A stretch of DNA of 54,457 nt from Beroe ovata (taxonomy: Eukaryota > Ctenophora > Nuda > Beroida > Beroidae): the NCBI GenBank assembly GCA_946803715.1, contig CAMPET010000034.1, positions 158,819-213,275 on the forward strand. Direction: 5' to 3'. Position numbers and translations under genes: made by a program. This document shows positions 1 through 12,400 of this stretch, in pieces. The notes beneath the pieces were generated by a model. That model was not told the origin of the DNA and searched no databases. It saw nothing but the letters and a program-made list of their open reading frames with translations. The first letter of the stretch is position 1. Every line of letters begins with the position of its first letter.

Positions 1-31
1 CACACACACATACACACACACACACACACAC
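1..31. repeat. (CA)n microsatellite at the left edge
   Basis: An almost pure CA dinucleotide run opens the window, so the true repeat probably continues to the left. A similar TG run closes the window at the other end. Confidence 0.9.
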
Positions 32-1234
32 TCACGCACTTTTCCATCATATTAGTGGTGCCCACAATCGACTCTTCTCCCCATCTTTCTCTTCCCCAGA
101 TATCGGCCTTCCTCTTTGAAGCCAAATGGACGCCCTCAATTTATCCCCTACTAATTGAATGCCAATTATTTCCATTATAATCCGAGATCGGTAACAACTC
201 TAATTTATATAATGTAGCGGCTCAAGTACCCAGTCAAAGCAACTATGTCATGTGGTCAGCCCTGCTGTAATACCCATGTTTTGACTCATCTATAATAGTA
301 ACGATCATGTCTTGATCTCATGTAACTTTTGATCCTCCGTCTAAACTCTGTGTAGTAATGTGTGCCCGGTCTATCAGATAATCTGATTCAGATTCCTGAG
401 TCAGAGTTTTGTGGGGTCTCATACTCGTAGATCTAACTACTGCTTAAATTTCGTGTGTCATGGCGATTATTCGGCTGCCAATCTCTCTTAGGATGATTTC
501 CAATCGTTATTAGGGTGGTCCAGTTTTTACATGTTGCTGTCGTAGATTTCTTCTTGTTTTTGCTGTTCTACACAGCTAAGATCATCTCGCTGATTCTGGT
601 TAACGCCCTTTTTTCGTACTTGTATGTCTCAGTCATTGATCTTCTACACTACCTATGCGATAGAATTAAATAGAATTATAGAGTTATTGGTCGTATGACA
701 AAATCCACCGCGGGTGCCGAATATGAAATGACATTACTCCGTTTTACTATTTGTTTTGTTCTTGTCGAAGATCGCACCTATACATCGATATGATTTCCAT
801 CCCACGGCTCATGGCTCATATGAATTGCTCAGTATATGTGGCATTGAGGCATGCTCATAAATAATGCACAAGTCCCAATTTGTCTGGCTACGAATGATCA
901 ATATGATTCCTCTACGGTTCCCAGGCTTTACCCAGGCTCTATATCTCCGACCCTCTTTATTCCAATGTCTACTGTCTGCAATCTGCAAACCTACCTACCG
1001 CCGGTAACAGTTGGGTATTCCCGACATCGGGTATTCTAGAAGTTGGGTATTCCGTACCTACTGCCGTGTTTGCGATCCCCAGTCGGCTGAATTCGACTAG
1101 ACATGCGTTCGTCCGCTGAGCCATCTATCATTATCTTTCCCATTGTTCCACTGGAAGGCAGGATTTTGCATCAGTTATTCAGTGTTTATTATTCATCAGT
1201 TATTCGAGTTTTTTGTGCAGATCAAAAGCTATAG

Positions 1235-1975
1235 ACTGAAATCAAACGTCTCGATAACCCAACTCTACGACAAATTCAGTCCCTGCTCGAAGCAAAATCA
1301 CGATTTGCTTTTGGGGTTTGGTCCTTTTTGTGTGTCTAGAATTTAGCCCCAGCATTCAAACACAGCACAAGCACCAGACAGCTATGCAGCTTCGTGTGTG
1401 TGTGTCTATAATACCTTGAAGGCTTGATCAATATGCTTTTGAGACAGACTGGAAATCTGCAGGCCCGTTATATGCGTTTGCCCCAACTGAATTACAGGTT
1501 TGTGCCCTCTTTGATCTCAGCGAGTATCTACCCCCTCTTCAGTCTTTTTGCCGGAATGTACGGAATTTAATTCCTATAAATACCACGGACTATAATCACA
1601 CTGGTGATGATTTTACAGCAGTTTTTATCTCCTAATTGGTCACATTCCACGGACTTGGTATATTTTTTTGATCAGGACCGCTGTATTTCTCCCTGCTGCA
1701 GAACTGGATAGCCATATGTTTCACTGTCATGATGTTCAGTAGTAAATTTGTGAATTCAGTTACATCTCTTCTTCCCCCACGAGTTTTGTGTATGAGCGTC
1801 TCTTCGTCTGAATTCTCAAGTATTGTCGTTCTAAAGTATCGTACGTTTGTAATTTTCCTTTGTTCACAGAGATGAGCAGGAGCAAGAATTACAGACTGTT
1901 ACAAAATTAGAGAAGGATGAAACTTTGGGGATTGTTCCTGGAAGTCTCTTTGATTTTGATAATTTTGTACTTTAA
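1235..1975 (+). CDS. 3' end of an unidentified spliced gene (tentative)
   Basis: The last exon is the best supported: after a pyrimidine-rich acceptor ending at 1869, 1870-1975 reads an acidic, hydrophilic tail ending in FDNFVL and a TAA. An AATAAA overlaps that stop (1974-1979), so the 3' UTR would be very short. Upstream, 1463-1497 ends at CAG|GTTTGT in the right phase (2) to join it. Further up, 1235-1315 reads a helical-looking segment with LRQIQSLLEAKSRF, but its donor is weak. The 1463 acceptor also lacks a good pyrimidine tract, and an alternative start of that exon near 1424 is in frame. No domain is recognisable, and the 5' part must lie to the left or in exons I cannot see. An RNA alignment could easily change the two upstream exons. 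Confidence 0.4.
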
Positions 1976-4516
1976 TAAATCCTGCTGTGATCCCATCCTT
2001 TTTTACTTCACAAGGTAAATTTCAAATCTTGCTTATATGAATTTCATTTGTGAATTGTGATCATACGATTTACCAGAGGTTCATTTGGAATAGCATTCAT
2101 CTTATCTTAAACAATCATACAGCTCCTCTAGGATTTATTACGTTCGGACAACCCATCACCCGATGGGTACCTACTATAGGTAGTCTTCACATTGGGGACC
2201 ACATTATAGTACCCAATGATCCCCTCCTATTTACCCCAGCGTCTTGACCCCTCCTCTTTTAGCAGCTACCTGGACTTGTACACGTGACACAAATGCACCA
2301 TCTCTTTGTTTTCTCCTCTGAATACTATAGCTCATCCACGGACTTCCCCAATTTGTATAGATTTCACGTCTTTCTTGGGACTAAGCTACGTCGTTAGTCC
2401 GATACAATGCGACCTGTTTACCTATTCAATCTGTACGTCATGTGAACACCGATTACATTCGATCTATTGAGTGTCATGTCTAACAATGATCATCCTTCCT
2501 TGCTCTCGCCTTCATGTTACGGCAAGTCCCGCCTTTATGTTACGGTATTCATGTTCGAATGTGACTTTTCGTGTAATGATCGCGGGCGCAGGGGCGAACG
2601 CTGGGGGAAGAGCAGCTTTGTTTATCGTTTAAACCATTGGGTAAAACTGGGGTGGGTGGAAACTAGATTGACGTTTTACCCATTATACCTTTAGCTATAG
2701 TATGTGGAGGTGGTCCGTCATTGTTTAAACGTGTATACGTGCACACGTTTTGTTTTGTCATTTTTATCTCGCATAATTGGAACTCCGCTCACACGCGCTT
2801 TTGGTAAGGGTCTGGATCAAATATATGTGCGGATGGAGAAATTGGGTCACTTGATAGATGAGGATGTTCTATTTTTTGTATGATGGAAGATTGTCAACAA
2901 CATGGGTCGTGTCTCTCAGCACCTACACGACCTTTTTCCCACAAAACCATGATGAAGAATGTTCTCTCAGAATTGTTGCGCGCGCTTATTAGTTTTTCGA
3001 TGAAGTATGGGTGACACGACAATGCTAGGCAATTATCGATTATCCCTTATTTGGGCATGTAGTTCTATAGGTTAGTTGCTTCCTGATCATCCACATATAT
3101 ATGTGCCCCTTTCCCCTCTCGAAAAGAGCTGAAATCGCTGCTAGTTTTAATGACTTTTTGTCACACGACATGTCAACTGCTACAGTGAATGAACTGGTTG
3201 GGCGGCAGAGTGTCTTTCTTTCGGTGAATTTGATTTCTTCAAGTGCTGCTAGGGACAACATTTGAGCCTCTTCCCCATATAGATATCAACGTTAGTTTCA
3301 CTTCCTGTCTCATCATTTGTCTCTCTTTGCAAAGTTATTTGTACGCTGCCAACTTGACCACAACCATTCTTACCAACTTCCTTCATGGCTAAATGTAATT
3401 TCATTCACATAAATTGTACAGGAAACGTCTCAGAGATCATTGATATATATTGCGATACATATTGTGGGTTCAATATGACTGGTCGTTAGCCTAGATTTTA
3501 TTATCCGGTTTTTCGTCAAATCTTTCGTCTTTCTCTGTGCCATCTTCTTCGCTGTAAGAGCCATGATCTACTGTTCAGCTATAATAGACCCCCGCATTAT
3601 TACTGTGCCAGATGACTTAACTCATTGTTGCATTGATCATGTATCAACCCTGTATCCTGTATCAACCCCTGCCAAAACCATCTTCACCAGCCAATATATG
3701 ACGCGTGTGACCACTAACCTCTCACGCCAGAAATCATCTTATTTCCTGCAATGGATACAATTTCTGCACGTGTCAAACTCGCTTTCCTCTCATCCTGTCT
3801 TTTTCATATCGATATTTTCCTCCTCCGCAGAACTGTCGCGTGTGATTTCCCATCACGCGATAAATCGATCAGTCTGCCCACGTGAAGGGCACGTTTTAAT
3901 ACGATACGGACACGTTTCTTGAAAATAATATAGATAGGCACTTATAATAGATTGTATAAAGGTTTCTCATTAAATATACTGTGTCTTAGCTTGAAACACG
4001 TTGCGGTCTCGCGCTGCAAAGTTATTTCCCCGAGGCAGACACGTGACCCCCGTTATTTTCAAGTACTTAGGTGGAGTGTTGAGCGTGGAACACACGTATC
4101 TATTAGCACAACGATTGCATGTTGGAAGGAGATAGCTTTAGCAAAAGCCCGGGTTTATGCAGTTAATAATTATTCATGTTCTTGTACTTATATCTTCCGC
4201 GATTTCTGTTCCATGACCTTGTGTCGATTTCGTCCGTGTTCCATGATCCTCATTCCACCTTACTTATGTTGAATTCGTTCGAGTTGATTTCCTCGCGAAA
4301 TATCATATACTTGGATGATAATTTTCGTGTTGAGTGACGAGTGTAGTAGTACAATGTGCGCTCAACGACATCAAAATTTGAAGTTGACTCTTCGAATATG
4401 ATAAAGTGTATTTTTCAACATCTTGAAAAAATACCAAAGTTTTTTCTGGTCAATCCTTGGATTAATTAGTTAATTAATTAAACATATTTCATCTCTTCCC
4501 AGCATGATGTAGTCAG
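1976..4516. other. Non-coding stretch, no gene seen
   Basis: I see no exon with matching splice sites and codon bias. Open frames here are short and cross simple AT-rich sequence. CACGTG-containing words recur between about 3770 and 4050. An AT-rich TTAATTAA run lies near 4465. Confidence 0.5.
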
Positions 4517-4533
4517 GATTTCAAGATAGAATT

Positions 4534-5417
4534 ATGAAGGTCCAGGATATCAATATCAACGATCGGTATCCAGTCAAGAATAAAACGGGAGAAAAACTTC
4601 CTGTCAAAATGGTGAGTCATAAGGGTGTCAATATATGAGATATGTAGCGGTGTCAGTGCATGAAATGGTGTCAATGGTACAATTATTGGTGCCATTATGT
4701 GGAGTCAATAAGTTTTCTTCCAAGTAGGCTGATGTTAAGCGATATAATATCATGTGGTGTCAAACCATAATAGTGTCAATATGGTGTCAACCGTCAAGTG
4801 AATTGTATTCTCCTCAGGATGGCTTGTTCATCGGCCCTAAGATTGAAACCGTTACCGTGATGTGTGAAAAGTGTGTCAAGCGGCAGCTGGATCTCAAGCA
4901 ACAAGCCACCAAGCTCTTTCTCATGCATTTCCTACAGAATAGAACTGGCGACAAGGATGATACGGTAAGTGAATTTGAGTAGGAAACAACTGTAGCCTAA
5001 ATTGAGTAACCTAAATCAACCTAATAATAAGTTACCTAAATCACTTAGGGGTTGGTTTAGGGTGCTGTTCGTTTTGGGAGGGATGAATGCAAGTCAAAAG
5101 TCGAATATCATTGAAATTATTATGCTTCTCGATATAGAAAAAAGGGTAAATGTGGGAAATCATAATTTGTTAAAATCATAATAATGTTAAAATTGGCTCC
5201 AAGGAATTGTTCCTATCCCATGATACCTATCTTTCTGATTCCTCAGTCCTCACAAATAAACGCTTACATGCGAAATAATTTCCTAATGGGTAGATTCTTG
5301 GAACAGATTCCAAATCAATGGGCCGAAGGAATCTTGCCTTCTGATAGCGCTGATGATTTGTTATCAGACGGATCAAATTTGATTTCCGAAAAAAACACAA
5401 ACATAAACAATAAATAA
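4534..5417 (+). CDS. Three-exon unidentified coding unit with a CxxC motif (tentative)
   Basis: Three segments join in phase 0 with canonical sites: 4534-4611 (donor GTGAGT), 4818-4964 (acceptor TCCTCAG, donor GTAAGT) and 5247-5417 (acceptor TTCCTCAG, then TAA). If the ATG at 4534 is the start, the product has 131 residues; the first exon could instead begin at 4513 or 4517 as an internal exon. The second exon holds CEKC followed by a basic, amphipathic helix (QLDLKQQATKLFL). The third is acidic and ends in an Asn/Lys-rich tail, with AATAAA at 5409-5414 next to the stop. I do not recognise the protein. The CxxC-helix pattern resembles the CTDC segment of the KIF26-like gene 12 kb downstream, so these could be alternative 5' exons of that gene. 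That is inference only. Confidence 0.4.
4620..4795. repeat. Degenerate GGTGTCAAT repeat in an intron
   Basis: The word GGTGTCAA or a close variant occurs about eight times between two candidate exons. The same word family reappears at 13480-13590 and, as the complement, at 30198-30265, so it is a dispersed short repeat and not confined to one locus. Confidence 0.55.
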
Positions 5418-7262
5418 CCCTGTGCTTCAAGTGCACCAATAGTTACTATGCAATTTGTTATATCTTGTACATCCCAAGTGAGCCAGACTCGGTAACTTTG
5501 TTTTGTCTGGAAGACAACTCGGGGATTGATTTAAATAGTACCTTGATGAAGGAGCAAAAAGGAAGACCGAAATAATTTGTACACAATGGAATCGAGCGGG
5601 TGTGAAATTAAATTAATTAACCAAACACGCGGGTAAATGGATTGTGATCATATCGCGTGATAATTTCTGTCATGATCTATTTCACATCCTTCCATCGCGA
5701 TTCCTTTGTTTATAGATTACCCAGGATATGATGTCCCTTTGAAAGATCTAGTACCAATCATTCAGCAATTTTATCCTTCCTTTCTGCAGTATTGATCCTT
5801 TCAACATCGTCATAGATTCTTAATGTGATCCCGAATCATTCTCGTCAAATATTATAATGGGTCGCAACACCATCATATAATGGTCTCAATATATTAGATG
5901 TGTGCGAGGCTTCGAAATCAAATTTAATTCAACATGGCAATCAGTACATCGCGGTCTTTGTCTTTCTGAAGTTCTCTGACGCAAAGAGCAAGAAATTCTC
6001 GCGACTACCTCCCGTACTATCGCTCCTTTTCTCTTCTCCGGATTTTCTCTCGATACATGATCGATCCATTGTATTCATCCCGGGATTATTCGAATGAATT
6101 GATAATGAGCCAGATATACTATCCGAAATCACACACCCTAGGTAGTAATACCTATAGCATATTTTAGCGGGTAACTGGTACTTACTCGTGACATTGATAA
6201 CCATGCTAATCCCTACTCTCCCTGCCTAGCCTACCTCTTCTGCAGCAGCTCTTGTTTAGAGAGAGAGGGAGAGAGTAATTAGTTAATTCTGTAATCACTT
6301 TATAATATTACGTACTGTCCCCTTTCTCTCGACATTGCTTCTCTTGTGTAGCTATACGCAATTTTGTGTCGTAGACGCTTGGCGTTTAAACATCATATAG
6401 ACCGTAGCTATGCCATTTTGATTTCTGAATTTTCTAGTATTATTGGCGAATGACCATGGGTATTATACGCTTTGGATCATTGTCGATATGCTAGACATTA
6501 TTATAGTACACGGTATGTCGTCTATATGAATAACGTGCTTTATTTTAGGGATTTATCGCGGTCAGGTATTATATTCAAATTTCCTGCGCGTTTTATAACG
6601 CTCTAAACATGAACGTTTTATTATTATCGAGTTTCGTGCAATTTGTACCTCTCAAATTTGAATATTTATCCTCAAATATCAATTATCATCTTGAATTCTT
6701 AGCCGCGTTCCTGTCATTTCTTAGCACGTTACTCTACTGGTTGTCGCCAGATGAGAAGCCATTTCGTAACATCCGGACATGACCAATCCTGATAGGTCCT
6801 GTGATCGAAACAGGAAAACGGTTTAATAGGTTGATGATCGACCGTTTTTCCTGCAATGAGTTTCCGCTCAGTTTCGAGATAAATCCTTGTGTTTGGGTGG
6901 AACGCAATGTCGCCAGAATGGAAGTTACTGCTCAATATCTCGCATATTTCCGCCTCGTTTCTATGCGTATGTCTAAAGTGATGTCCATTTTACGATATAT
7001 TGTTCTCATTTCCATCCTGCCCTTTTATCCTTCCCTGTCCTTTCTTCTTGTAAGCGGTTCTATCTATTCATGTTACAGGAACCGGATAAATGAACACAAC
7101 TTTCAATTCTGTTGGAAATTTGCCAGACTACTCTCAAAGTAAAAACCTTTCCGTGAATTTTAGCTCAAGTTTCGGACCGAAGTGTATCCTATTCCGGATC
7201 AATTACTGAAGTAGATCATCGCCTGGTAGTTCCGGTTAATCACGTCACCATGACAACAGAGT

Positions 7263-7342
7263 CACGTGGTACTCTCCATGGCACGTGCTTCAATCACGTT
7301 ACATTCTGGCACGTGGCCAACTTCAATACAATTTGCCACGTG
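7263..7342. promoter_or_regulatory. Cluster of four CACGTG E-boxes
   Basis: Perfect CACGTG hexamers start at 7263, 7282, 7310 and 7337, with near matches CACGTC at 7241 and CACGTT at 7295. CACGTG is the classic site for bHLH factors of the MYC/USF/MITF/CLOCK kind. The cluster lies 2.2 kb upstream of the KIF26-like ATG. A regulatory role is inferred from density alone. Confidence 0.4.
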
Positions 7343-8029
7343 TACTGCTCTACGTAATATTATACACATTACAGTTCATATCATTGAATGGTAAATGCTC
7401 AGCAAGCAAGTCTTTTACTTCATCAACGCAATTAATTTTCGTAAAATGTCTCTTTTACGAAAATTTGTTACATCCTACCTATCAAGCTTTCGATATTTGG
7501 GAGAGGTTTTCGCTTCCCAAGCTTTGCTTGCCTTGCCTTTTTCGCAATTCATTGTCTATTCTCTGCAAAGTTATTCATAGATATCACCATTATAATATTC
7601 ACATTTAGAATGATTATCACCATTTAAGTCATTATATCCGACTTCTTTTGTCCCATCCATTCGTCTTCTCTCCTCACTTTTGCCTCGATAATATATATTG
7701 GTCTCCCACCCATGCATGATAAGTTTGATCCAGATTGAAAGATACGATCTCAAACCTAGATCTACGATCTTAACTTAGTATCATGAGGAACGTGCAGCCG
7801 TTCATTCCTCTAGCTTCGCATGATCATTCGTTTTCTCCGGACCGTTTCACGAAGCGACAGATACAGGACCTCTGCACTAATCACCCTCGACACACACTAA
7901 CTAATCACATGAAAATTATATATATAGAGAGAGTGATGTGATGTGTGTCATAGGTAGAGAGAGAAAGAGAGTGATTGCTTCAGGTGGCATTTTGCATCAT
8001 CATCATCATTGCGGCTCTTTTATACATTC

Positions 8030-8275
8030 GCCTTCTTTCTCGCTCTTTTCTCTTGTCCCTCTCACGCTAGTTCCTTTCTTCAGACTAGAGGGATTTTATT
8101 AAACTTTCTTGCTCTTTCCGGTGCTTCTCCATTTTCTCACTTCCTTCTTCTCACTCTTTATTCTTACCCCTTCTCTCACTCTCTTTCTGGAGCTAGTCAC
8201 CACTTCGTCTCATTCTCACTCTCTTTCTACCTCTCATTCTCACTCTCTTTCTAACTCTCTTTCTACCTCTCTTCC
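8030..8275. repeat. Pyrimidine-rich imperfect tandem repeat
   Basis: CTCTTTCT and CATTCTCACTCTCTTTCTACCTC words repeat, most regularly at 8212-8272. The open frames here are an effect of the C/T-only composition. Confidence 0.7.
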
Positions 8276-9496
8276 CGGCTGCTGTATGAGATCAAGTGGG
8301 GCGAGCAAGTCACCACTTCATCCATTCTCGTATTAGATTACACATTGCAGTGGCGGTCCTTCCCTCGCAGTATATAATATTTGTCCGTATGTGTGTGTGC
8401 TTTGTCAGTGTGGTGTTAGCGGTTCGCTAATGATTGTTCTTGCTGCTCCCGATATATCGTGTCTATTATACATTTCTATACATTTTTGTACATTCTCTCT
8501 CTCTCTCACGTGTATTGTATAAATCCTCCTGCTGCACCCCACTATTGTGGCTTTGTATCCTTTATATCACCAGAACATAATATACACGCAGACAAAGGGT
8601 CTAACGTGCGTGTATGTGTTTAGACACATTACACATTTCTAAGACACTCTGCATTAGTATCCCGCTTACGAACACACACACACACACACACGCGTCGCGT
8701 TTTGTTGAACGGTTATATATCGTCCTGTGTCTATGTGTATTCATCACAATAATACACACCTGTAGTGCTGTACACGAGTGTTCATACTAGCTCTTTCTAC
8801 ATTTTGTCTTGACCCTGGTTCATTTTTCGTGGCACCTGCTCATTTTCCCATGTAAGCATTCCGTCAAATCACGAAATTCATCGCCGTAGTGAATTTTCTC
8901 CCACGGATCTGTTTTCAGTTTCTGCTCACTTCCGTTTTCGCATGCACTTCTCACAACAACCTACAGCCTTGCCTCAACAACCACCCTTTCTCCCTCTATA
9001 ATCTATATACTGCCGATGAGACTCACACATAATCTCGCTATGTTAATTCGTCATCAATATACTCATTCTTGATCATCCAAAGCGATATATATTGTGATGT
9101 ATATAATCCTTCTTCCCCCTCCTTATTCCTGCTTGATGAGTGTATTATGCATGATCGAACTCAAGGACTCTCTCTCTTCCTTTCTTTAGACCACCCCAAA
9201 TCGGTTATTATGGAATATATACGCGCGCGATGCGCCATTATCTTCTCTTGCTATATAACGGCTCCTTGTAAACAACCAGTTTACTATATATACTGCTTTG
9301 TATAGAATACGAACGTTTTGTTTGTTTGTGTGCAAGCTGAAACCAAGTTTCTGCACTTCTGATCGGTTTATGACCTTCCCTTTCCTTACATCGTTTTGTT
9401 GGAATATATAGGTAAGATGAAAACCATTTTGCCCTGCTATTATGATCATATATTCACAACAGTGTTTTATATAGGGCTGAGCCCAGCAGTTTTATC

Positions 9497-12400
9497 ATGC
9501 GTCCAAAGATAAAGCAAGAGTTCGAGGAATCGGAACGGAAATTCGACGATTTGCTGGCTTCGCTCAGCGATATATCCTGTATACCCACGGTCCCATTGAC
9601 CACGCCCACCACAACAACTAGTAGCCAAAGCAACATCTCAACCAGCAACCATAGCAACACTACAACCACAGCCCATAGCAACCACTATAATGCCCGGGGC
9701 GGAAACAGTGCTCATATTGTCTCAACATCCAATGGTAACTGGAACAATACTCTTTCATCAAGCTCACAGTTTTACCGAATCCCGCCCGGGTCTAATGGCG
9801 GGTCAGGGAGGTCCAGTAGTACTGGAGGAGGAGGGGCAGGTGGGTCCATCAGTTCATCATGTGGGTCGGCAGAGGGAAGAGGAGTTCCCCCTGCCCCCAC
9901 TTCCCCCTCCTACATGTACCGAGCTCCCGAGCGGACCCTGATCGATAGTAGCAACATCTCCAGTCAGACAGTGACTGGTGAAGGAAAGTCCAAAGGGAGA
10001 TCAGGAGGAGGGCACAGAGTGCGAAAGTCCAAGAGTTCGGATTTAGGGCATGCAGCGCGGACAAATCCCCAAAACGGGGCGGAAACGTCGTCTCAGAAGT
10101 CGACGAGCTCAAAATCGGAGCGCAGTAGCCGGAACAGTGGATACAATTCGGGTCCAGACTCCCGACGATCCAAGAGCGGTTATCACTCGGGGCCCGAATC
10201 CCGGCGATCTGGAAACAGCGGATACAACTCCGGACCAGATTCAAGGCGGAGCAATGGTTCTCGCCCCGATAGCATTGCCACGTCCAAAACAGCATCAACC
10301 TCGTCAACCCGACCCCTAGCCCCCAGTAAAATGACGTATGACTACTCGGCTGAACCACGTGCATCGTCACGTGATCATTACTCCGCAAGACCGGCCTCGT
10401 CTCGCGATTCCTCCGCAGAGCCGAGTGTGATGTCATCCGGCCGTTACTCCCACGAATCTCCGTCTCTTGTCCGCGAGTACACTGCTGAACCAGCTCGTCG
10501 CCTAGCAACCCGCTCCACGAGTCGGGAGAGCAGCAGCACAACATCAGATCACCACGTGACCCGTGATAACCAATCAGCGGGCCACGTGTACGAGTACCCG
10601 CATGACCCCTCAGACAGCTCGAACAACGTGTCGGAGAGTGATAGTATCCCGCACCCCGCGTCTGCGGGAGTCATAGCGGATGATAGCGGGGAGGTAGGGA
10701 GTTATTCGCCCAGTTCCTACGAATCCCTAGCTAAAGAAGGTCGATCCCGCGGGTTAAGCAACAACCTGTACAAGGAAACGGGCGGGACTTGGCCACGACA
10801 CTCATCTCCCTTTGCTCCCGCACCTGTAAACAACAAAATGGACACCACCTTCCCTCCCCCTCCTCCCCCGCAGCCTTCCTCTCAGCAACCGGTGTCAGTC
10901 TCTGTTGGCTCGGTGCCAGAATCCTTTGATTCGTCCAATAGTACACACAGTAATAACTACTCCAGCCCAACGTCTCCTCATCTAACTTCTCCGCCCCCTT
11001 CCTCTGATGAACAGGTATGAGAATTTCTGAGTTTTGATTCATCTCCATAGAAAGGGATTATTTTCCCCTCCATTGGTCTACACTAACTTTCCGAAAGGGG
11101 GGACACAATCGATGTAAAACTTAAAAGGGAGGTAATCGTTTTACCGCTCTAATTATGATCTAACATCGGTTATTAATCAGTCTGGTAATCACTGTGCTAG
11201 CTGAAGAGCACAGATTCCTTTTTTTCCTGGTACAATAAAACCTTGATTTCCGAAAACCGGTGACTACGGTCTTTATTTTGTGATCTTTTCCTGACGATCG
11301 GCGTGTCTTTTCTCTGCGGTGCTCCTTTTAGAGCAGGTCAAGTATGTCATGATGGGCTGTTCTAAATTTAGAACACGGATTTAGATCTGGGACTAATCGT
11401 ATAATTTGACAGGATAATGTAGAGAATCACTAGCTTTAAACCGATCATGATCAAAATTCCGTTCTACATAATCGAGCATATTATGTATGATCATATGGTC
11501 CAATTGACCCTATTGCCTTAATAACCACATGCATATATTTTTGTCTAAGACCATTGTAAGAAGTGTGTATGTGCTGACTATATCACATACCTGAAAGATG
11601 AAGTAAGTGGCACATGGCTAGTTCACCATATTCTCCTGTGTGTGGCTGTTGGGTGGTTTCATGGTATACCTGATCATTCAGCTTGTAAATAGACTGTACC
11701 TAACCGTATATGACATTTCAAACATATTATAATCCTGTGTGGGTGTGTGCGTCTGTTTCTGTGTTTGTGTGTTTGTGTCTGTGTCTGTGTCAGTGTGTCT
11801 GTGTGTGGGGGAAGAGAAAGCATGAGTAATGTCCTGATGGTTTAGAGGCAGCTATTTTCATATTACTCCACCGAGAGGAAACGTTATTAGCATCTAAAAC
11901 ATAAGAGTATGAGGCCCCCAACTTTCGTGAAAATCTTTAATCTATGCAGCCTCAAAAAACGGAATTTCCATGTTGATTTAATTTTTTCTCAAGAATATCA
12001 ATGAAGGAACCAATTGCATGTCAGTGATCAAAGTGTGACGTATAATATGGAAAAGTCACATTTCAGATCGATTTCTCTATATTTAGAGCTGATACAAGAT
12101 TCATATATATTGTGGACTCTGAATTTTGAGAATATAGTGCTCACAATTATCGACTACTTATACCGTATAGCAGCAGTATTTGTCCTATTGGAAGGGAGAG
12201 TCTATGATTCATTGAGCATTTCCGTCTGAACTGTCTATTGTTAAGTCCAGTCTCACCAATATCATAAGTAGTAGTCTGAACAAAATCTTGATTTCTACGG
12301 GCTGTCCTAACTTTCCCTTACACATTTTTTGTCGACTCATTTTCTTCTTTCATTCAAATACTTTACGTACTTTAGTTCATTTTCAGCTTTTTTCACACTA

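Larger units (their letters stand above)
5418..9496. other. Non-coding region upstream of the KIF26-like gene
   Basis: No convincing exon. The region holds a CACGTG cluster (7263-7342), a pyrimidine-rich stretch (about 8030-8275) and short CA runs (8672-8691). It may contain the 5' UTR and promoter of the kinesin-like gene, but I cannot locate a transcription start. Confidence 0.5.

Noticed and set aside
100..170. Strong-looking acceptor (CTTCCCCAG) followed by a short open frame
   Set aside because: All frames stop before the next plausible donor, and nothing links it to the exons near 1235.
9849..10544. Long minus-strand open frame (231 residues)
   Set aside because: It is antisense to the first KIF26-like exon, whose plus-strand frame is longer and in phase with 20 further exons.
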